Position numbers and translations under genes: made by a program. The notes under the pieces are model-generated. The model searched no databases. It worked only from the letters and a program-made list of their open reading frames with translations, and had not been told where the DNA came from. 64,000 nucleotides of DNA from Aeromonas finlandensis (GTDB lineage: Bacteria > Pseudomonadota > Gammaproteobacteria > Enterobacterales > Aeromonadaceae): contig NZ_JRGK01000031.1 of the NCBI RefSeq assembly GCF_000764645.1, positions 1 through 64,000 of the forward strand, read 5' to 3'. Below, one piece after another: positions 53,674 through 63,761 of the stretch; positions within the stretch are counted from its first letter, which is position 1; every line of letters begins with the position of its first letter.

Positions 53674-55005
53674 TCAGGCCGCTTCTGCTGCCATCTCGGT
53701 CGGACGCACCACCATGCCGACGACGCAGGCCAGCAGGGTCGGCATCAGCCAGGCGAGCCCCTTGTCAAACAGCGGCAAGAAGGCGAATGCATCCATCTTC
53801 ATACCGGCAGCCCCCAGACCATCGAGGCAACCGAACAGGAAGGCCACCACCAGCACGGCACGGAACACCAGACGAGGACGCCCGAAGTAACCCTTCAGGA
53901 AGGTGACCAGTACCAGCGCCACGGCAACCGGATAGATGGCCACCAGCACCGGAATGGAGAGGCTGATCAACTGGCTCAGACCGACGTTAGCCACCACTGC
54001 ACAGAGCCCCCCCAGCAGCAGCACCCAGTTGCGATAGGCCCAACCAGTCAGACCGTGGAAGTAGTCTGCGCCCGCACAGAGCAATCCGACCGCACTGGTA
54101 AAACAGGCCAGGGTGATGATGGCAGCCAGAATGAACTGCCCCGGTTGACCAAACAGGCTCAGGACGTAGGCATTGACGATGGCGCCGCCATTGCTGATAT
54201 CGCTCGCCACCCCACCGGCGCTGTTGCCCAACTGAAAGAGCGAGACATAAACCGCCGACAATCCGACCGCCGAGATCAAGCCCGCAATGGTGAGGTATTT
54301 GAACTGGCTGCGATAATCCTCGATCCCCTTCTGGCGCAGCAAACCGATGATCAGGGCGCCAAACATCAGGGAGGCCAGAGTATCCATGGTGTTGTACCCC
54401 TCCAGCATCCCCTTGGTGAGCGGCGCAATAATGTACTCGCCGCTGGCTTCAGGCATGGTGCCCTGCGGCGCCATAAAGACCCCGACCGCCAGAATGATCA
54501 GCATCGCCATCAGCGCCGGCGTCAGGTACTTGCCGACCGCATCAAGCAGCTTGCCGCGATCGAGCGCCACCAGGATCACCAGTGCAAAGAAACTCAGGGT
54601 ATAGATCAGCAACCCCGCATGACCGGCATCGCCGAGCCAGGGTTTGAGCCCCATCTCGTAGGCGACCAGACCGGTGCGGGGAATGGCGAAGGCGGGCCCC
54701 ATGATGATGTAGATGGCGATGGCCAGCGTCGTCGCCGCCCCGGCGGGCAGATAACGGGTCATCCCGGTCCAGCCACTCGCGCCGCCCCCCGAACTCCCCT
54801 TGGCCACCGCAATCAGGGTGATCAGTGGCAAGCCCACCGCCGTCAGCAAAAAGCCGCACATGGCGGCCAACAGATGCTCACCGGCCATAAAACCGGCCAG
54901 CGGCGGAAAAATGATATTGCCTGCCCCCAGATAGAAGGCGAACGTCATAAACCCCAATCCGAATACGTCGGACAACTTCAATGATTTCGTCAAACTCAAC
55001 CTCAT
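53674..55005 (-). CDS. brnQ: BrnQ branched-chain amino acid:cation symporter, copy 1
   Basis: LIVCS-family Na+-coupled importer of Leu, Ile and Val. 443 residues from the ATG at 55005 (MRLSLTKSLKLSDVFGLG), with about twelve helices. FAFYLGAGNIIFPPLAGFMAG is the family signature. The middle of the protein differs clearly from the neighbouring copy, but the last ~107 residues differ at only two positions. Relative to copy 2 it has an extra SSGGGAS segment near residue 75. Confidence 0.93.
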   Translation of the reverse strand: MRLSLTKSLKLSDVFGLGFMTFAFYLGAGNIIFPPLAGFMAGEHLLAAMCGFLLTAVGLPLITLIAVAKGSSGGGASGWTGMTRYLPAGAATTLAIAIYIIMGPAFAIPRTGLVAYEMGLKPWLGDAGHAGLLIYTLSFFALVILVALDRGKLLDAVGKYLTPALMAMLIILAVGVFMAPQGTMPEASGEYIIAPLTKGMLEGYNTMDTLASLMFGALIIGLLRQKGIEDYRSQFKYLTIAGLISAVGLSAVYVSLFQLGNSAGGVASDISNGGAIVNAYVLSLFGQPGQFILAAIITLACFTSAVGLLCAGADYFHGLTGWAYRNWVLLLGGLCAVVANVGLSQLISLSIPVLVAIYPVAVALVLVTFLKGYFGRPRLVFRAVLVVAFLFGCLDGLGAAGMKMDAFAFLPLFDKGLAWLMPTLLACVVGMVVRPTEMAAEAA

Positions 55006-55368
55006 CTGCCTTATCAGCTTGTTATTGATTGCACCCACTGCCTGGCAGATAACCGGTAACAATACCTCTCGCTCCCACACGGCCCGCTGGCCGGATGAAG
55101 AGCACCACCTTTAGGATAAAGAAGAGGAGTCAGATCTCAATCACCAATTAATATCTTGAAACAATTTACCCATGCGGAATTAATCACCGAATGGCTCGGC
55201 TATCCAGAAGCAGGTGTCGCATGTAGCGTGCGCGATGAAAGGTGAGAACGGGCAGCTGAAGGGTGGAACGGGCGAAAGCGGCAAGATACGGCTGGTCTGA
55301 TGCTATCTCTGCATACAGTGACAATTACGGCAGTGCAAACCGGGGTGAAAAGCGAGGCACACAGAAAC

Positions 55369-55396
55369 AAAAGAGCCTGCACGGGGCAGGCTCTTG
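55369..55396 (-). terminator. Terminator of brnQ copy 2
   Basis: AAGAGCCTGC pairs with GCAGGCTCTT; on the minus strand TTTT follows. The gap 55006-55417 otherwise holds the upstream region of brnQ copy 1 and no ORF that I can support. Confidence 0.8.
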
Positions 55397-55417
55397 GCAA
55401 CATCACATCGGGCGTGA

Positions 55418-56728
55418 TCAGGCAGCTTCGGCGGCCATCTCGGCCGGACGTACCACCATGCCTACTACGCAGGCCAGCAGGGTCGGCATCAGCCAGGCGA
55501 GGCCCTTGTCAAACAGCGGCAGGAAGGCAAACGCATCCATCTTCATACCGGCCGCACCCAGACCATCCAGGCAACCGAACAGGAAGGCAACCACCAGCAC
55601 GGCACGGAACGCCAGACGGGGACGGCCGAAGTAACCCTTCAGGAAGGTGACCAGCACCAGCGCCACGGCAACCGGATAGATGGCAACCAGCACCGGAATG
55701 GAGAGGCTGATCAACTGGCTCAGGCCCACGTTGGCAACCACGGCGCAGATGACGCCCAACACCACCACCAGCTTCTTGTAACTCATGCCAGTGAGATTGT
55801 GGAAGAAGTCGGAACAGGCGGAGATCAGACCCACAGCGGTGGTGAAGCACGCCAGGGTGATGATGGCGGCCAGAATGAACTGACCCGGCTGACCAAACAG
55901 GCTCAGTACGTAGGCGTTGACGATGGCGCCACCGTTGCTGACATCCGTCGCCACACCGGCAGCGGTGTTACCCAGACGGAACAGAGAAACGTACACCACG
56001 CACAGACCAATGGCAGAGATGAGACCGGCAATGGCCAGATATTTGAACTGGCTCTTGTAGTCGTTGATGCCTTTCTTGCGCAGCAGATCGACAATCAGGG
56101 CGCCAAACATCAGGGACGCCAGGGTGTCCATGGTGTTATAGCCTTCCAGGATCCCTTTCACGAAGGGGCTGTTTTGATAGTCACCGGACGCATCAGGCAT
56201 GGTGCCCTGCGGCGCCACGAATACCCCGACCGCCAGAGTCAGCAGCAGCAGCATCAGTACCGGCGTCAGGTATTTGCCGATGGCGTCCATCAGCTTGCCC
56301 TGGTTCATGGAGACCAGCATGGCGATACCGAAGAAGATCACGGTATAGACCGCCAGACCCGCCTGACCCATATCACCGATAAACGGCTTGAGGCCCATCT
56401 CATAGGCAACCAGACCGGTACGGGGAGCCGCAAAGGCCGGGCCGATGATGATATAGATGGCAACCGCCAGCGCAGTCGCCACACCGGCAGGCAGCAGTTT
56501 GGTCATGCCAGCCCAGCCGTTACCGGCCTTGGCGACGGCAATGATGGTGATGAGCGGCAGGCCCACGGCAGTCACCAGGAAGCCCAACATCGCCAGGGAG
56601 AGGTGCTCACCGGCCATGTAACCGGCCAACGGCGGGAAAATGATATTACCGGCGCCCAGATAGAAGGCGAAGGTCATAAACCCTAATCCGAGTACGTCGG
56701 ACAATGTGAGTGATTTCGTCAAGTTCAA
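55418..56728 (-). CDS. brnQ: BrnQ branched-chain amino acid:cation symporter, copy 2
   Basis: 436 residues, MNLTKSLTLSDVLGLGFMTF start, about twelve helices, same signature FAFYLGAGNIIFPPLAGYMA. It lies head-to-tail with copy 1 on the minus strand, 412 bp apart, each with a terminator-like hairpin, so they are probably separate units. Its upstream gap (56729-56913) holds no ORF. Confidence 0.93.
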   Translation of the reverse strand: MNLTKSLTLSDVLGLGFMTFAFYLGAGNIIFPPLAGYMAGEHLSLAMLGFLVTAVGLPLITIIAVAKAGNGWAGMTKLLPAGVATALAVAIYIIIGPAFAAPRTGLVAYEMGLKPFIGDMGQAGLAVYTVIFFGIAMLVSMNQGKLMDAIGKYLTPVLMLLLLTLAVGVFVAPQGTMPDASGDYQNSPFVKGILEGYNTMDTLASLMFGALIVDLLRKKGINDYKSQFKYLAIAGLISAIGLCVVYVSLFRLGNTAAGVATDVSNGGAIVNAYVLSLFGQPGQFILAAIITLACFTTAVGLISACSDFFHNLTGMSYKKLVVVLGVICAVVANVGLSQLISLSIPVLVAIYPVAVALVLVTFLKGYFGRPRLAFRAVLVVAFLFGCLDGLGAAGMKMDAFAFLPLFDKGLAWLMPTLLACVVGMVVRPAEMAAEAA

Positions 56729-56913
56729 CCTCGTCTGTCTTGTAAATTATTGCTTGTTATAGTTTTTATCGGTCGCTGACCGGGTGTATTCAGGGGGGAT
56801 AAAAAAAGAGCCCCGCGTATTTTTTCATCGCGACCAGTGGTTTTGGCTGGTCTGGAGCGGGCGCTCAATCTGGAACCAGCATAATGGCGCGAAAAAATAG
56901 TTCAAGACGAAAT

Positions 56914-57624
56914 TTACATCTTCAAATAGAAGGGGTTGGTCAGATGGATATATCTGTTGGAATAGCCTCCTTCAGCAGAATGGATCACAATCTCCCCCCT
57001 CTCACACCTGCTTAATCCTCTGCCAAGTAGCAATAAAACACGATTTGCCGCTTTCCCCTCTCTGGTGATAACAGCTGTATAACAAATGCCATGCAGATCA
57101 TAATTCGCCGAGATGCATAAAATTTCATCTGCCATCGCCGTCGGCAGCACCAGCGCCACCTGCCCCGCTGGAGTCAGCAAACGATTGCAGGCCGCCAGTA
57201 GCGCGTGACTGTCGAGGGCACCGGTATGACGCGCCAGCGCCCGCGCCGGATCGCTAAATGACTGGCCTGCCACAAAATAGGGGGGATTGGAGACGATGAG
57301 GTCGTAGGGGGCGGCCTGATAATCCTGAATAGCGCTCTCTATGATGGTCACCCGATCGGCCCAGGGGGAGGCCGCGGCATTCTCCCGCGCCTGACTGGCC
57401 GCATTCATATCCAGCTCGACCCCATCAAGACGGCAGTCAGATCGGCTGCGCTGGGCCAGCATCAGGGCGATCAGGCCGCTGCCGGTGCCGATATCGAGCA
57501 CCCGACGCGCCGGTTCGACCGGCGCCCAGGCGCCGAGCAGAATGCCGTCGGTGCCCACCTTCATGGCGCAGCGATCGTGATTGATATGGAACTGTTTGAA
57601 GGTAAATCCGCGACTACGTCCCAT
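56914..57624 (-). CDS. trmN: TrmN6 (YfiC), tRNA1(Val) m6A37 methyltransferase
   Basis: SAM-dependent N6-adenine methyltransferase for A37 of tRNA-Val. 236 residues: FTFKQFHINHDRCAMKVGTD opening, SAM site VLDIGTGSGLIALMLAQ, and the catalytic NPPYF in DLIVSNPPYFVAG. It diverges from srmB, as yfiC and srmB do in E. coli. Confidence 0.93.
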   Translation of the reverse strand: MGRSRGFTFKQFHINHDRCAMKVGTDGILLGAWAPVEPARRVLDIGTGSGLIALMLAQRSRSDCRLDGVELDMNAASQARENAAASPWADRVTIIESAIQDYQAAPYDLIVSNPPYFVAGQSFSDPARALARHTGALDSHALLAACNRLLTPAGQVALVLPTAMADEILCISANYDLHGICYTAVITREGKAANRVLLLLGRGLSRCERGEIVIHSAEGGYSNRYIHLTNPFYLKM

Positions 57625-57742
57625 CTGGCCCCCGTCATCTGAAAAAATGGTTGGCGATTATAGCGGCTAAGGCACACTCGCCATAGGAGCCGACGAGATA
57701 ATCGCCTATAATCTGCCGTTTCCTTAATGACCGAGTATTGCC

Positions 57743-58966
57743 ATGAGCCAGTCCTTTGATGATTTCGACCTGCACCCCGCCCTCAACCGGGCCTTGGCCG
57801 AGATGGGATTCACCCGCCCCACCACCATCCAGCAGATGGTGCTGGAGCCAGCCCTGGACGGCCGCGATATTCTGGCATCCGCTCCAACCGGTACCGGCAA
57901 GACGGCCTCCTTCCTGCTGCCGGCACTCCAGCACCTGCTGGACTTCCCGCGCCGCAAGCCGGGCCCCTGCCGCATGCTGATCCTGACCCCGACCCGCGAG
58001 CTGGCGCTGCAGGTGACCGCCCACGCCAAGGCGCTGGCGGCCCATACCAACCTCAGCATCGAGACCATCATCGGCGGCGTCAGCCATGAAGAGCAGCTGC
58101 CTGCCCTGACCAAAACCACCGACATCGTAGTGGCCACCCCGGGTCGTCTGCTCGAGTACATCGAGAAAGAGGAGTTCGAGAGCCACGACATCGAAGTGCT
58201 GGTGCTGGATGAAGCGGACCGCATGCTGGACATGGGCTTTATCAAGGATGTGAACCGCATCGTGGCCGAGGCGCGCTACCGCAAGCACACCATGCTCTTC
58301 TCCGCCACGCTGGAAGGGGCAGGCCTTGAGAAGTTTGCCAACGAGATCCTCAACGATCCGGTCGAGCTGCACGCCGAGCCGCCCCGCAGCGAACGTCGCC
58401 CGATCACCCAGTGGGTGCATCTGGCCGATGATGCCGCCCACAAGCTGGCCCTGCTGATCCATATCCTGAAAGATCCGGAAACCCAGAAAGCCATCGTCTT
58501 CGTCAAGACCCGCGAGCGTCTGGCGGAGCTCTCCGGCCAACTGCAGGCTGCCGGGATCTCCTGCGCCTGGATCCGCGGCGAGATGGAGCAGAGCAAGCGC
58601 GTCGAGTCGATCCGCAAGTTCCACGAAGGTGAAGTCCCCTTCCTGATCGCCACCGACGTCGCCGCCCGTGGTATCGACCTGCCCAATGTCAGCCATGTCA
58701 TCAACTATGACATGCCCTACGGCACCGACGTTTACGTCCACCGTATCGGTCGTACCGGTCGTGCAGGCAACCGTGGCTGCGCCATCAGCCTGGTAGAAGC
58801 CCATGACATGGCGATGGTTGCCAAGATCGAACGCTACACCGAAGAGCGCCTCAAGCGCCGGGTGATCGACGCCCTGCGTCCCAAGCACAAGGAAGCGCGG
58901 GTGCCGGTGAAGAAGAAAAAGCCGGTCGACAAGAAGAAGTCCGCCAAGAAGAAAAAGAAGAAGTGA
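57743..58966 (+). CDS. srmB: SrmB, DEAD-box RNA helicase for 50S assembly
   Basis: ATP-dependent RNA helicase acting early in large-subunit assembly. 407 residues: Q-motif region MGFTRPTTIQ, motif I APTGTGKT, Ia PTRELALQV, Ib TPGRLLEYI, II LDEADRMLD, III SATLE, V ATDVAARGIDLP and VI HRIGRTGRAG, then a Lys-rich tail. The divergent trmN6 neighbour supports SrmB rather than another DEAD-box protein. Confidence 0.94.
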   Translation: MSQSFDDFDLHPALNRALAEMGFTRPTTIQQMVLEPALDGRDILASAPTGTGKTASFLLPALQHLLDFPRRKPGPCRMLILTPTRELALQVTAHAKALAAHTNLSIETIIGGVSHEEQLPALTKTTDIVVATPGRLLEYIEKEEFESHDIEVLVLDEADRMLDMGFIKDVNRIVAEARYRKHTMLFSATLEGAGLEKFANEILNDPVELHAEPPRSERRPITQWVHLADDAAHKLALLIHILKDPETQKAIVFVKTRERLAELSGQLQAAGISCAWIRGEMEQSKRVESIRKFHEGEVPFLIATDVAARGIDLPNVSHVINYDMPYGTDVYVHRIGRTGRAGNRGCAISLVEAHDMAMVAKIERYTEERLKRRVIDALRPKHKEARVPVKKKKPVDKKKSAKKKKKK

Positions 58967-58982
58967 TCGCTGAGTGATAAAG

Positions 58983-59012
58983 AGAAGGGCCATCCCACGG
59001 GATGGCCCTTCT
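58983..59012 (+). terminator. Terminator of srmB
   Basis: AGAAGGGCCATCCC pairs with GGGATGGCCCTTCT around a two-base loop, 16 bases after the srmB stop. Confidence 0.75.
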
Positions 59013-59100
59013 GCATTCTGTGCATCTGGCAAATCGGAGTAGTGTCGCCCCGGGCTCGCTACAGCCGTTACAGGGTCTGTTTCAGCCAGAACGGCTCACT

Positions 59101-59149
59101 ATAAATTTAATTTATGGATTTTGGCTAAATGCCCTAACCAAAACTTATA
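59101..59149 (+). repeat. 49-bp interspersed repeat, copy 2
   Basis: Same element as 29174-29222: 23 identical leading bases, similar middle (CTAAATG-CCC), same AACTTATA end, same length and orientation. Here the ends extend into a perfect 8-bp inverted repeat, CACTATAA and TTATAGTG (59097-59152). The gap 58967-59252 holds only this and the srmB terminator. Confidence 0.8.
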
Positions 59150-59252
59150 GTGAACCCAATCCGGTCATCTGAGCATGAATTTGCCCGTCAGACGCCCTGC
59201 CGGGCCATCGCCCGATCTCGCGGTGAATTACGCCAGATAGGCTGCCGGTCTG

Positions 59253-59708
59253 TCAGGCTACCGCCTTGCGCATCCCGATATGGGGGATATCGTCCTCGAC
59301 ATATCCCTCCCCTTCGGCCACGAAGCCGTGCTGGCCGTAGAAGCCTTGCAGGTGAGCCTGAGCACCGAGCCAGATGCTGTGGGTCGGCCAGCGCGCCTCG
59401 CACGCCTTGACCGCCTCGCCAATCAGCTGGTGACCGAGACCACCGCCGCGCGCCTTGGGTGAGGTCACTACCCGGCCGATGGCGGCGCCGCTCTCGTCGC
59501 CGATGCCGGGCGCCATGATCCGCGCATAGGCGGCCAGCAGTTCGCCCTGATAACCGAGCAGGTGCCAGACCCCCTCGCGGCGATCGAGCCCGTCCAGATC
59601 CTGGAAGGGGCAGGTCTGCTCCACCACGAACACCTCGGCCCGCAGTGCCAGCAACTCATACAACTCGTCAGTGGTCAGTTCAGACCAGGGTTTCAGGATC
59701 CAGTTCAT
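59253..59708 (-). CDS. elaA: ElaA-type GNAT acetyltransferase
   Basis: Acetyl-CoA-dependent N-acetyltransferase. 151 residues from the ATG at 59708 (MNWILKPWSELTTDELYELL), the usual ElaA opening; RAEVFVVEQTCPFQDLDG is diagnostic. The acetyl-CoA loop is SPKARGGGLGHQLI. The substrate is unknown. Confidence 0.9.
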   Translation of the reverse strand: MNWILKPWSELTTDELYELLALRAEVFVVEQTCPFQDLDGLDRREGVWHLLGYQGELLAAYARIMAPGIGDESGAAIGRVVTSPKARGGGLGHQLIGEAVKACEARWPTHSIWLGAQAHLQGFYGQHGFVAEGEGYVEDDIPHIGMRKAVA

Positions 59709-59764
59709 CGGCGACTCCTTATCAATTCGGCCTGCCAGCATAATCGTGGCGCCAGCGCCCTGCA

Positions 59765-59822
59765 TTAACCTTTGTTAAGTTCTTTCAGTCGCTTGTGAAT
59801 ATGGCTCTGGCTGGGGATACGG
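59765..59822 (-). pseudogene. Relic copy of the crp-like gene 3' end
   Basis: On the minus strand this reads RIPSQSHIHKRLKELNKG then TAA. The intact gene ends GITPISLSRIRKRLKALGEG then TAA. S-x-I-x-KRLK-x-L-x-x-G is kept, with diverged codons. There is no start and no match further upstream, so only the last ~18 codons survive, about 90 bp beyond the live gene's stop. Confidence 0.7.
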
Positions 59823-59912
59823 CTTGCTGTCGGGGTAGAGAGAGGGTGAGAAGTGGGAGTCCAGCGGCAGAACCCACCTCTTTTCGCGAAATCGGGCGGT
59901 AAAGAGAGGGCG

Positions 59913-60485
59913 TTAGCCCTCGCCAAGCGCTTTCAACCGCTTGCGAATGCGGCTCAGACTGATGGGAGTGATACCGAGATAGGCGGCGATCTGGTGGTCG
60001 GGCACTCTGGCATCGAGCGCGGGAAAGCTGTCGAGGAAGTGCTGATAGCGGGCCTGCGGGCTGCCGGTCAGCAGCAACTGCTCCTTCTCCTCCTTGATGC
60101 GCAGCTGCACCTCCAGCAGGTGCTGGTACCAGCGCGGCCAACCGGGCAACTGGCGCAAGTCGGCCAGCTGGAACAGCTGCAGACGGCAGGGCTCCAGCGC
60201 CTCCACACTGTAGCGGGCTGGCTCGCCACTGAGCAGGTGGTGAAAGTCGAGAAACTCGTCCCCCTCCCAGTAGAACTCCTTGATGTACTCGCGGCCATCC
60301 TCCAGCACCAGCTTGGCCCGCAGCAGCCCCTGATCCACCCTGACCAGCAGATCAGGGCTGTCACCAGCGTGCCAGAGGCAGCTTTTCGGGCTGAGGGTCA
60401 GCGGGCGGGCAAAAGAGAGGAGGCGCGCGGCCTCCTCTTTATCTGCGACCTGCGCCCAATCGAAGGGGGGTCTGTCAGTCAGCAT
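59913..60485 (-). CDS. Crp/Fnr-family transcriptional regulator
   Basis: 190 residues: a cyclic-nucleotide-binding-type beta-barrel (SCLWHAGDSPDLLVRVDQG, EFYWEGDEFLDFHHLLSGE), a dimer helix, and a C-terminal HTH (HQIAAYLGITPISLSRIRKR). No FNR-type cysteine cluster at the N-terminus, and the cAMP-binding RxS signature is not seen, so the effector is unknown. It begins two bases after rlmB, so it is the third gene of rnr-rlmB-crp-like. Confidence 0.85.
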   Translation of the reverse strand: MLTDRPPFDWAQVADKEEAARLLSFARPLTLSPKSCLWHAGDSPDLLVRVDQGLLRAKLVLEDGREYIKEFYWEGDEFLDFHHLLSGEPARYSVEALEPCRLQLFQLADLRQLPGWPRWYQHLLEVQLRIKEEKEQLLLTGSPQARYQHFLDSFPALDARVPDHQIAAYLGITPISLSRIRKRLKALGEG

Positions 60486-60487
60486 GG

Positions 60488-61237
60488 TTAAACGCGGCGC
60501 TGACGCACGGCTTCAAACAGGCAGACGCCGGTCGCCACCGAGACGTTGAGGCTGGATACTGCCCCCGCCATCGGGATGCTCACCAGCTCGTCGCAGTGCT
60601 CGCGGGTCAGACGGCGCATCCCCTTGCCCTCGGCGCCCATCACCAGCGCCATCGGGCCGGTCAGCTTGGCCTGATAGAGGTCGTGATCCGCCTCGCCAGC
60701 GGTGCCAACCAGCCAGACACCACGCTCCTGCAACTCGCGCAGGCTGCGGGCCAGGTTGGTGACCTGAATGAGCGGCACCACTTCGGCCGCGCCACAGGCA
60801 ACCTTGCGCACGATGGGGGTCAGGCCGGTGGCCTTGTCCCGCGGCACGATGACCGCATGGACCCCCGCCGCATCGGCGCTGCGCAGGCAGGCGCCGAGGT
60901 TGTGCGGGTCAGTCACCCCGTCCAGCACCAGCAGGAAGGGCTGCGCCTTCTGCTCCTGCAGGCTATCGAGCAGGCTGGCCAGATCGTGCTCGGCCAGCTT
61001 GGGCGCTTCGATCACCTTGGCTATGATGCCCTGGTGATTGTTGCCTTCCGCTTTGTCATCAAGGGTCTTGCGGTTCACGCTCTGCACCTTGAGACCGAGG
61101 GATTCCAGCTCGGCCAACAGGGGTTGCAGCCGGTCGTCATCCCGCCCCTTGAGGGCCCACACTTCGATGAAACGCTCCGGGTTGCGCTCAAGCAGCGCGG
61201 ATACAGCGTGAATGCCGTAGATCAGTTCAGTACTCAT
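60488..61237 (-). CDS. rlmB: RlmB, 23S rRNA Gm2251 2'-O-methyltransferase
   Basis: SPOUT (TrmH) family enzyme methylating G2251 in the peptidyl-transferase P loop. 249 residues: an N-terminal L30e-like domain ([17 protein letters not shown]) and a knotted SPOUT domain with motifs [32 protein letters not shown] and [17 protein letters not shown]. Its start overlaps the rnr stop by four bases. Confidence 0.95.
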   Translation of the reverse strand: MSTELIYGIHAVSALLERNPERFIEVWALKGRDDDRLQPLLAELESLGLKVQSVNRKTLDDKAEGNNHQGIIAKVIEAPKLAEHDLASLLDSLQEQKAQPFLLVLDGVTDPHNLGACLRSADAAGVHAVIVPRDKATGLTPIVRKVACGAAEVVPLIQVTNLARSLRELQERGVWLVGTAGEADHDLYQAKLTGPMALVMGAEGKGMRRLTREHCDELVSIPMAGAVSSLNVSVATGVCLFEAVRQRRV

Positions 61238-63627
61238 TTAGTGCTCTTGGCCTTATCACGAGCCTTTTTGCTCGGTCGTCTGTTGCTCGGTTTGGCGCGG
61301 CCACCCTTGTCGGATTTGCCGATATCCTTGCCCTCTTTACGTTTTTCGTGGCGCTGGGCGCTCTTGGCCTTCTCTTTCTTGATCTCGGCCTGCTTGCGCG
61401 CCATCTCTTTGGCGTTCTTGCCGGTGGCCTTGAGCGGCTCTTCGACCATCACGAAGTCGATCTTGCGATCGTCCAGGTTCACGCCCATCACCTTGACCCG
61501 CACCTTGTCACCCAGACGGTAGCGACGGCGGAAGTTCTCGCCGATCAGCTGCATGTGCAGGGGATCAAACTGGTAGTAGTCGTTGGTGAGGGTGCTGACG
61601 TGCACCAGACCATCGATGTGGATCTCGGCCAGCCGGACGAAGAAGCCAAAGCCGGTGACGCTGGCGATGACGCCGTCGAACTCGTCACCCACGTGATCCA
61701 GCATGTACTCGCACTTGAGCCAGTCGGCCACGTCGCGGGTCGCATCGTCGGCACGGCGCTCGGTCATGGAGCAGTGCTCACCCATCGGGTCCACTTCTTC
61801 CAGCTGGTAGTGATAACCACCGCTCGGAGTCCACTTGTTGCGCAGGTTGCCCTGTTGCTCCTTGGCCGTCTGATACTTGATGGCTCGGTGCAGGATGAGG
61901 TCAGGGTAGCGACGGATTGGCGAAGTGAAGTGCGCGTAGGACTTCAACGCCAGACCGAAGTGACCGATGTTGTCGGCCTGATAGATGGCCTGACGCATGG
62001 AGCGCAGCAGCATGGTAGAGAGCAGCTCTGCATCCGGGCGCCCTTCAAACTTGGCGGCCAGCTCGGCAAAGTCTTTCGGCTCGGGCTCGAGGCCACCTTT
62101 GAGCTCCAGACCCAGTTCGGCCAGGAAGTCACGGAAACCGGTCAGACGCTCTTCGCCCGGACGGTCGTGCACCCGGAACAGGGCGGAGGCTTCGTTCTTC
62201 TCGATATAACGGGCCGCGGCCACGTTCGCCTGGATCATGCACTCTTCGATGATCTTGTGGGCATCGTTGCGCACCAGCGGCACGATCTGGTCGATCTTGC
62301 GCTGGGCGTTGAAGATGAAACGGGTCTCTTCGCTCTCGAACTCCACCGCACCGCGCTGATGACGGGCATGTTTGAGCGCCTTGTAGAGGTTGTTGAGCTC
62401 TTCGATGTGGCCGACCAGCGGATCATATTGCTGACGCAGCTTGGGCTCGCCATCGAGGATCGCGGCAACCTTGCTGTAGGTCATCCGCGCGTGGGAGTTC
62501 ATCACCGCTTCGTAGAACTTGTAACCGGACATGCGGCCAGCGGCGGAGATGGTCATCTCGCACACCATGCAGAGACGGTCAACTTGCGGGTTCAGGGAAC
62601 ACAGGCCGTTGGAGAGTACCTCCGGCAGCATGGGCACCACGAACTCGGGGAAGTAGACAGAGTTGCCGCGCTGGTACGCTTCGGCATCCAGCGCCGTGCC
62701 GGGCTTAACGTAAGCGGAGACGTCCGCAATCGCGACCCACAGACGCCAGCCGCCACCGCGCTTGGCTTCACAGAAGACGGCGTCATCGAAGTCACGGGCA
62801 TCTTCCCCGTCGATGGTGACCAGCGGCAGGGCGCGCAGGTCGATGCGGCCCTCTTTGGCCTTCTCCGGCACCTGTTCGCCGAGACCGGCAACCTCTTTGG
62901 TCACCTCTTCCGGCCAGGTGTGCGGGATACCATGGGTACGCAGGGCAATTTCGATCTCCATGCCCGGCGCCATGTTCTCGCCCAGCACTTCCAGTACGGT
63001 ACCTACGGCATTGATGCGGGAGGTGGCGCGCTGATTGATGCGTACAACCACGACCTGGCTCTGGCGAGCCCCTTTGTTCTCCCCTTCCGGGATGATGATG
63101 TCCTGGCCGATACGGCTGTCATCCGGCACCACGAAACCAACGCCATTCTCGACGAAGTAACGGCCGACAATGTCTGCCTCACGGGACTTGAGCAGGCGCA
63201 CCAGACGCGCTTCCTGACGACCCTTGCGGTCGATCTCGGTCGGTTGCACTAGCACGTAATCGCCATGCATCAGGCGTTGCATCTCTCGGTTGTTCAGATA
63301 CAGATCCGGACCACCACCTTCCGGACGCAGAAAACCGAAGCCATCCTTGTGGCCGATTACATAACCTTTGACCAGATTCAGGCGATCCGGCAGGGCATAA
63401 CATTGGTTGCGAGTGAATACCAGTTGTCCATCACGCTCCATGGCGCGCAGACGACGACGCAAGGCTTCCAACGGCTCTTCATCTTTCAGCTTGAGGACCT
63501 TGGCCAACTCTTCACGAGACATGGGCTTTTCGTGGCCCTTGATGAGTTCCAGGATCAACTCGCGACTGGCGATGGGGTTATCGTATTTTTCGGCCTCGCG
63601 TTCGAGGAAAGGATCTTTTTGAGACAT
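61234..63627 (-). CDS. rnr: RNase R, exoribonuclease
   Basis: Processive 3'-5' exonuclease that degrades structured RNA, in rRNA quality control and cold adaptation. 797 residues: an N-terminal HTH ([20 protein letters not shown]), two cold-shock domains ([17 protein letters not shown]), an RNB core with aspartates in [15 protein letters not shown] and [21 protein letters not shown]1, and a Lys/Arg-rich tail. rnr-rlmB is the E. coli order. Confidence 0.96.
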   Translation of the reverse strand: MSQKDPFLEREAEKYDNPIASRELILELIKGHEKPMSREELAKVLKLKDEEPLEALRRRLRAMERDGQLVFTRNQCYALPDRLNLVKGYVIGHKDGFGFLRPEGGGPDLYLNNREMQRLMHGDYVLVQPTEIDRKGRQEARLVRLLKSREADIVGRYFVENGVGFVVPDDSRIGQDIIIPEGENKGARQSQVVVVRINQRATSRINAVGTVLEVLGENMAPGMEIEIALRTHGIPHTWPEEVTKEVAGLGEQVPEKAKEGRIDLRALPLVTIDGEDARDFDDAVFCEAKRGGGWRLWVAIADVSAYVKPGTALDAEAYQRGNSVYFPEFVVPMLPEVLSNGLCSLNPQVDRLCMVCEMTISAAGRMSGYKFYEAVMNSHARMTYSKVAAILDGEPKLRQQYDPLVGHIEELNNLYKALKHARHQRGAVEFESEETRFIFNAQRKIDQIVPLVRNDAHKIIEECMIQANVAAARYIEKNEASALFRVHDRPGEERLTGFRDFLAELGLELKGGLEPEPKDFAELAAKFEGRPDAELLSTMLLRSMRQAIYQADNIGHFGLALKSYAHFTSPIRRYPDLILHRAIKYQTAKEQQGNLRNKWTPSGGYHYQLEEVDPMGEHCSMTERRADDATRDVADWLKCEYMLDHVGDEFDGVIASVTGFGFFVRLAEIHIDGLVHVSTLTNDYYQFDPLHMQLIGENFRRRYRLGDKVRVKVMGVNLDDRKIDFVMVEEPLKATGKNAKEMARKQAEIKKEKAKSAQRHEKRKEGKDIGKSDKGGRAKPSNRRPSKKARDKAKSTK

Positions 63628-63761
63628 AAGCAGGCCTTAGGGTAGGTGGTAACGGTGCCATTATATCGGAGGGGGGGGCGAATGGCATCCATCGGCTGCC
63701 TTTTGGCCAATCTCTCTGTCATACTATCTTCAGTTCGCTGGCATGATGAGACACAGAACTC

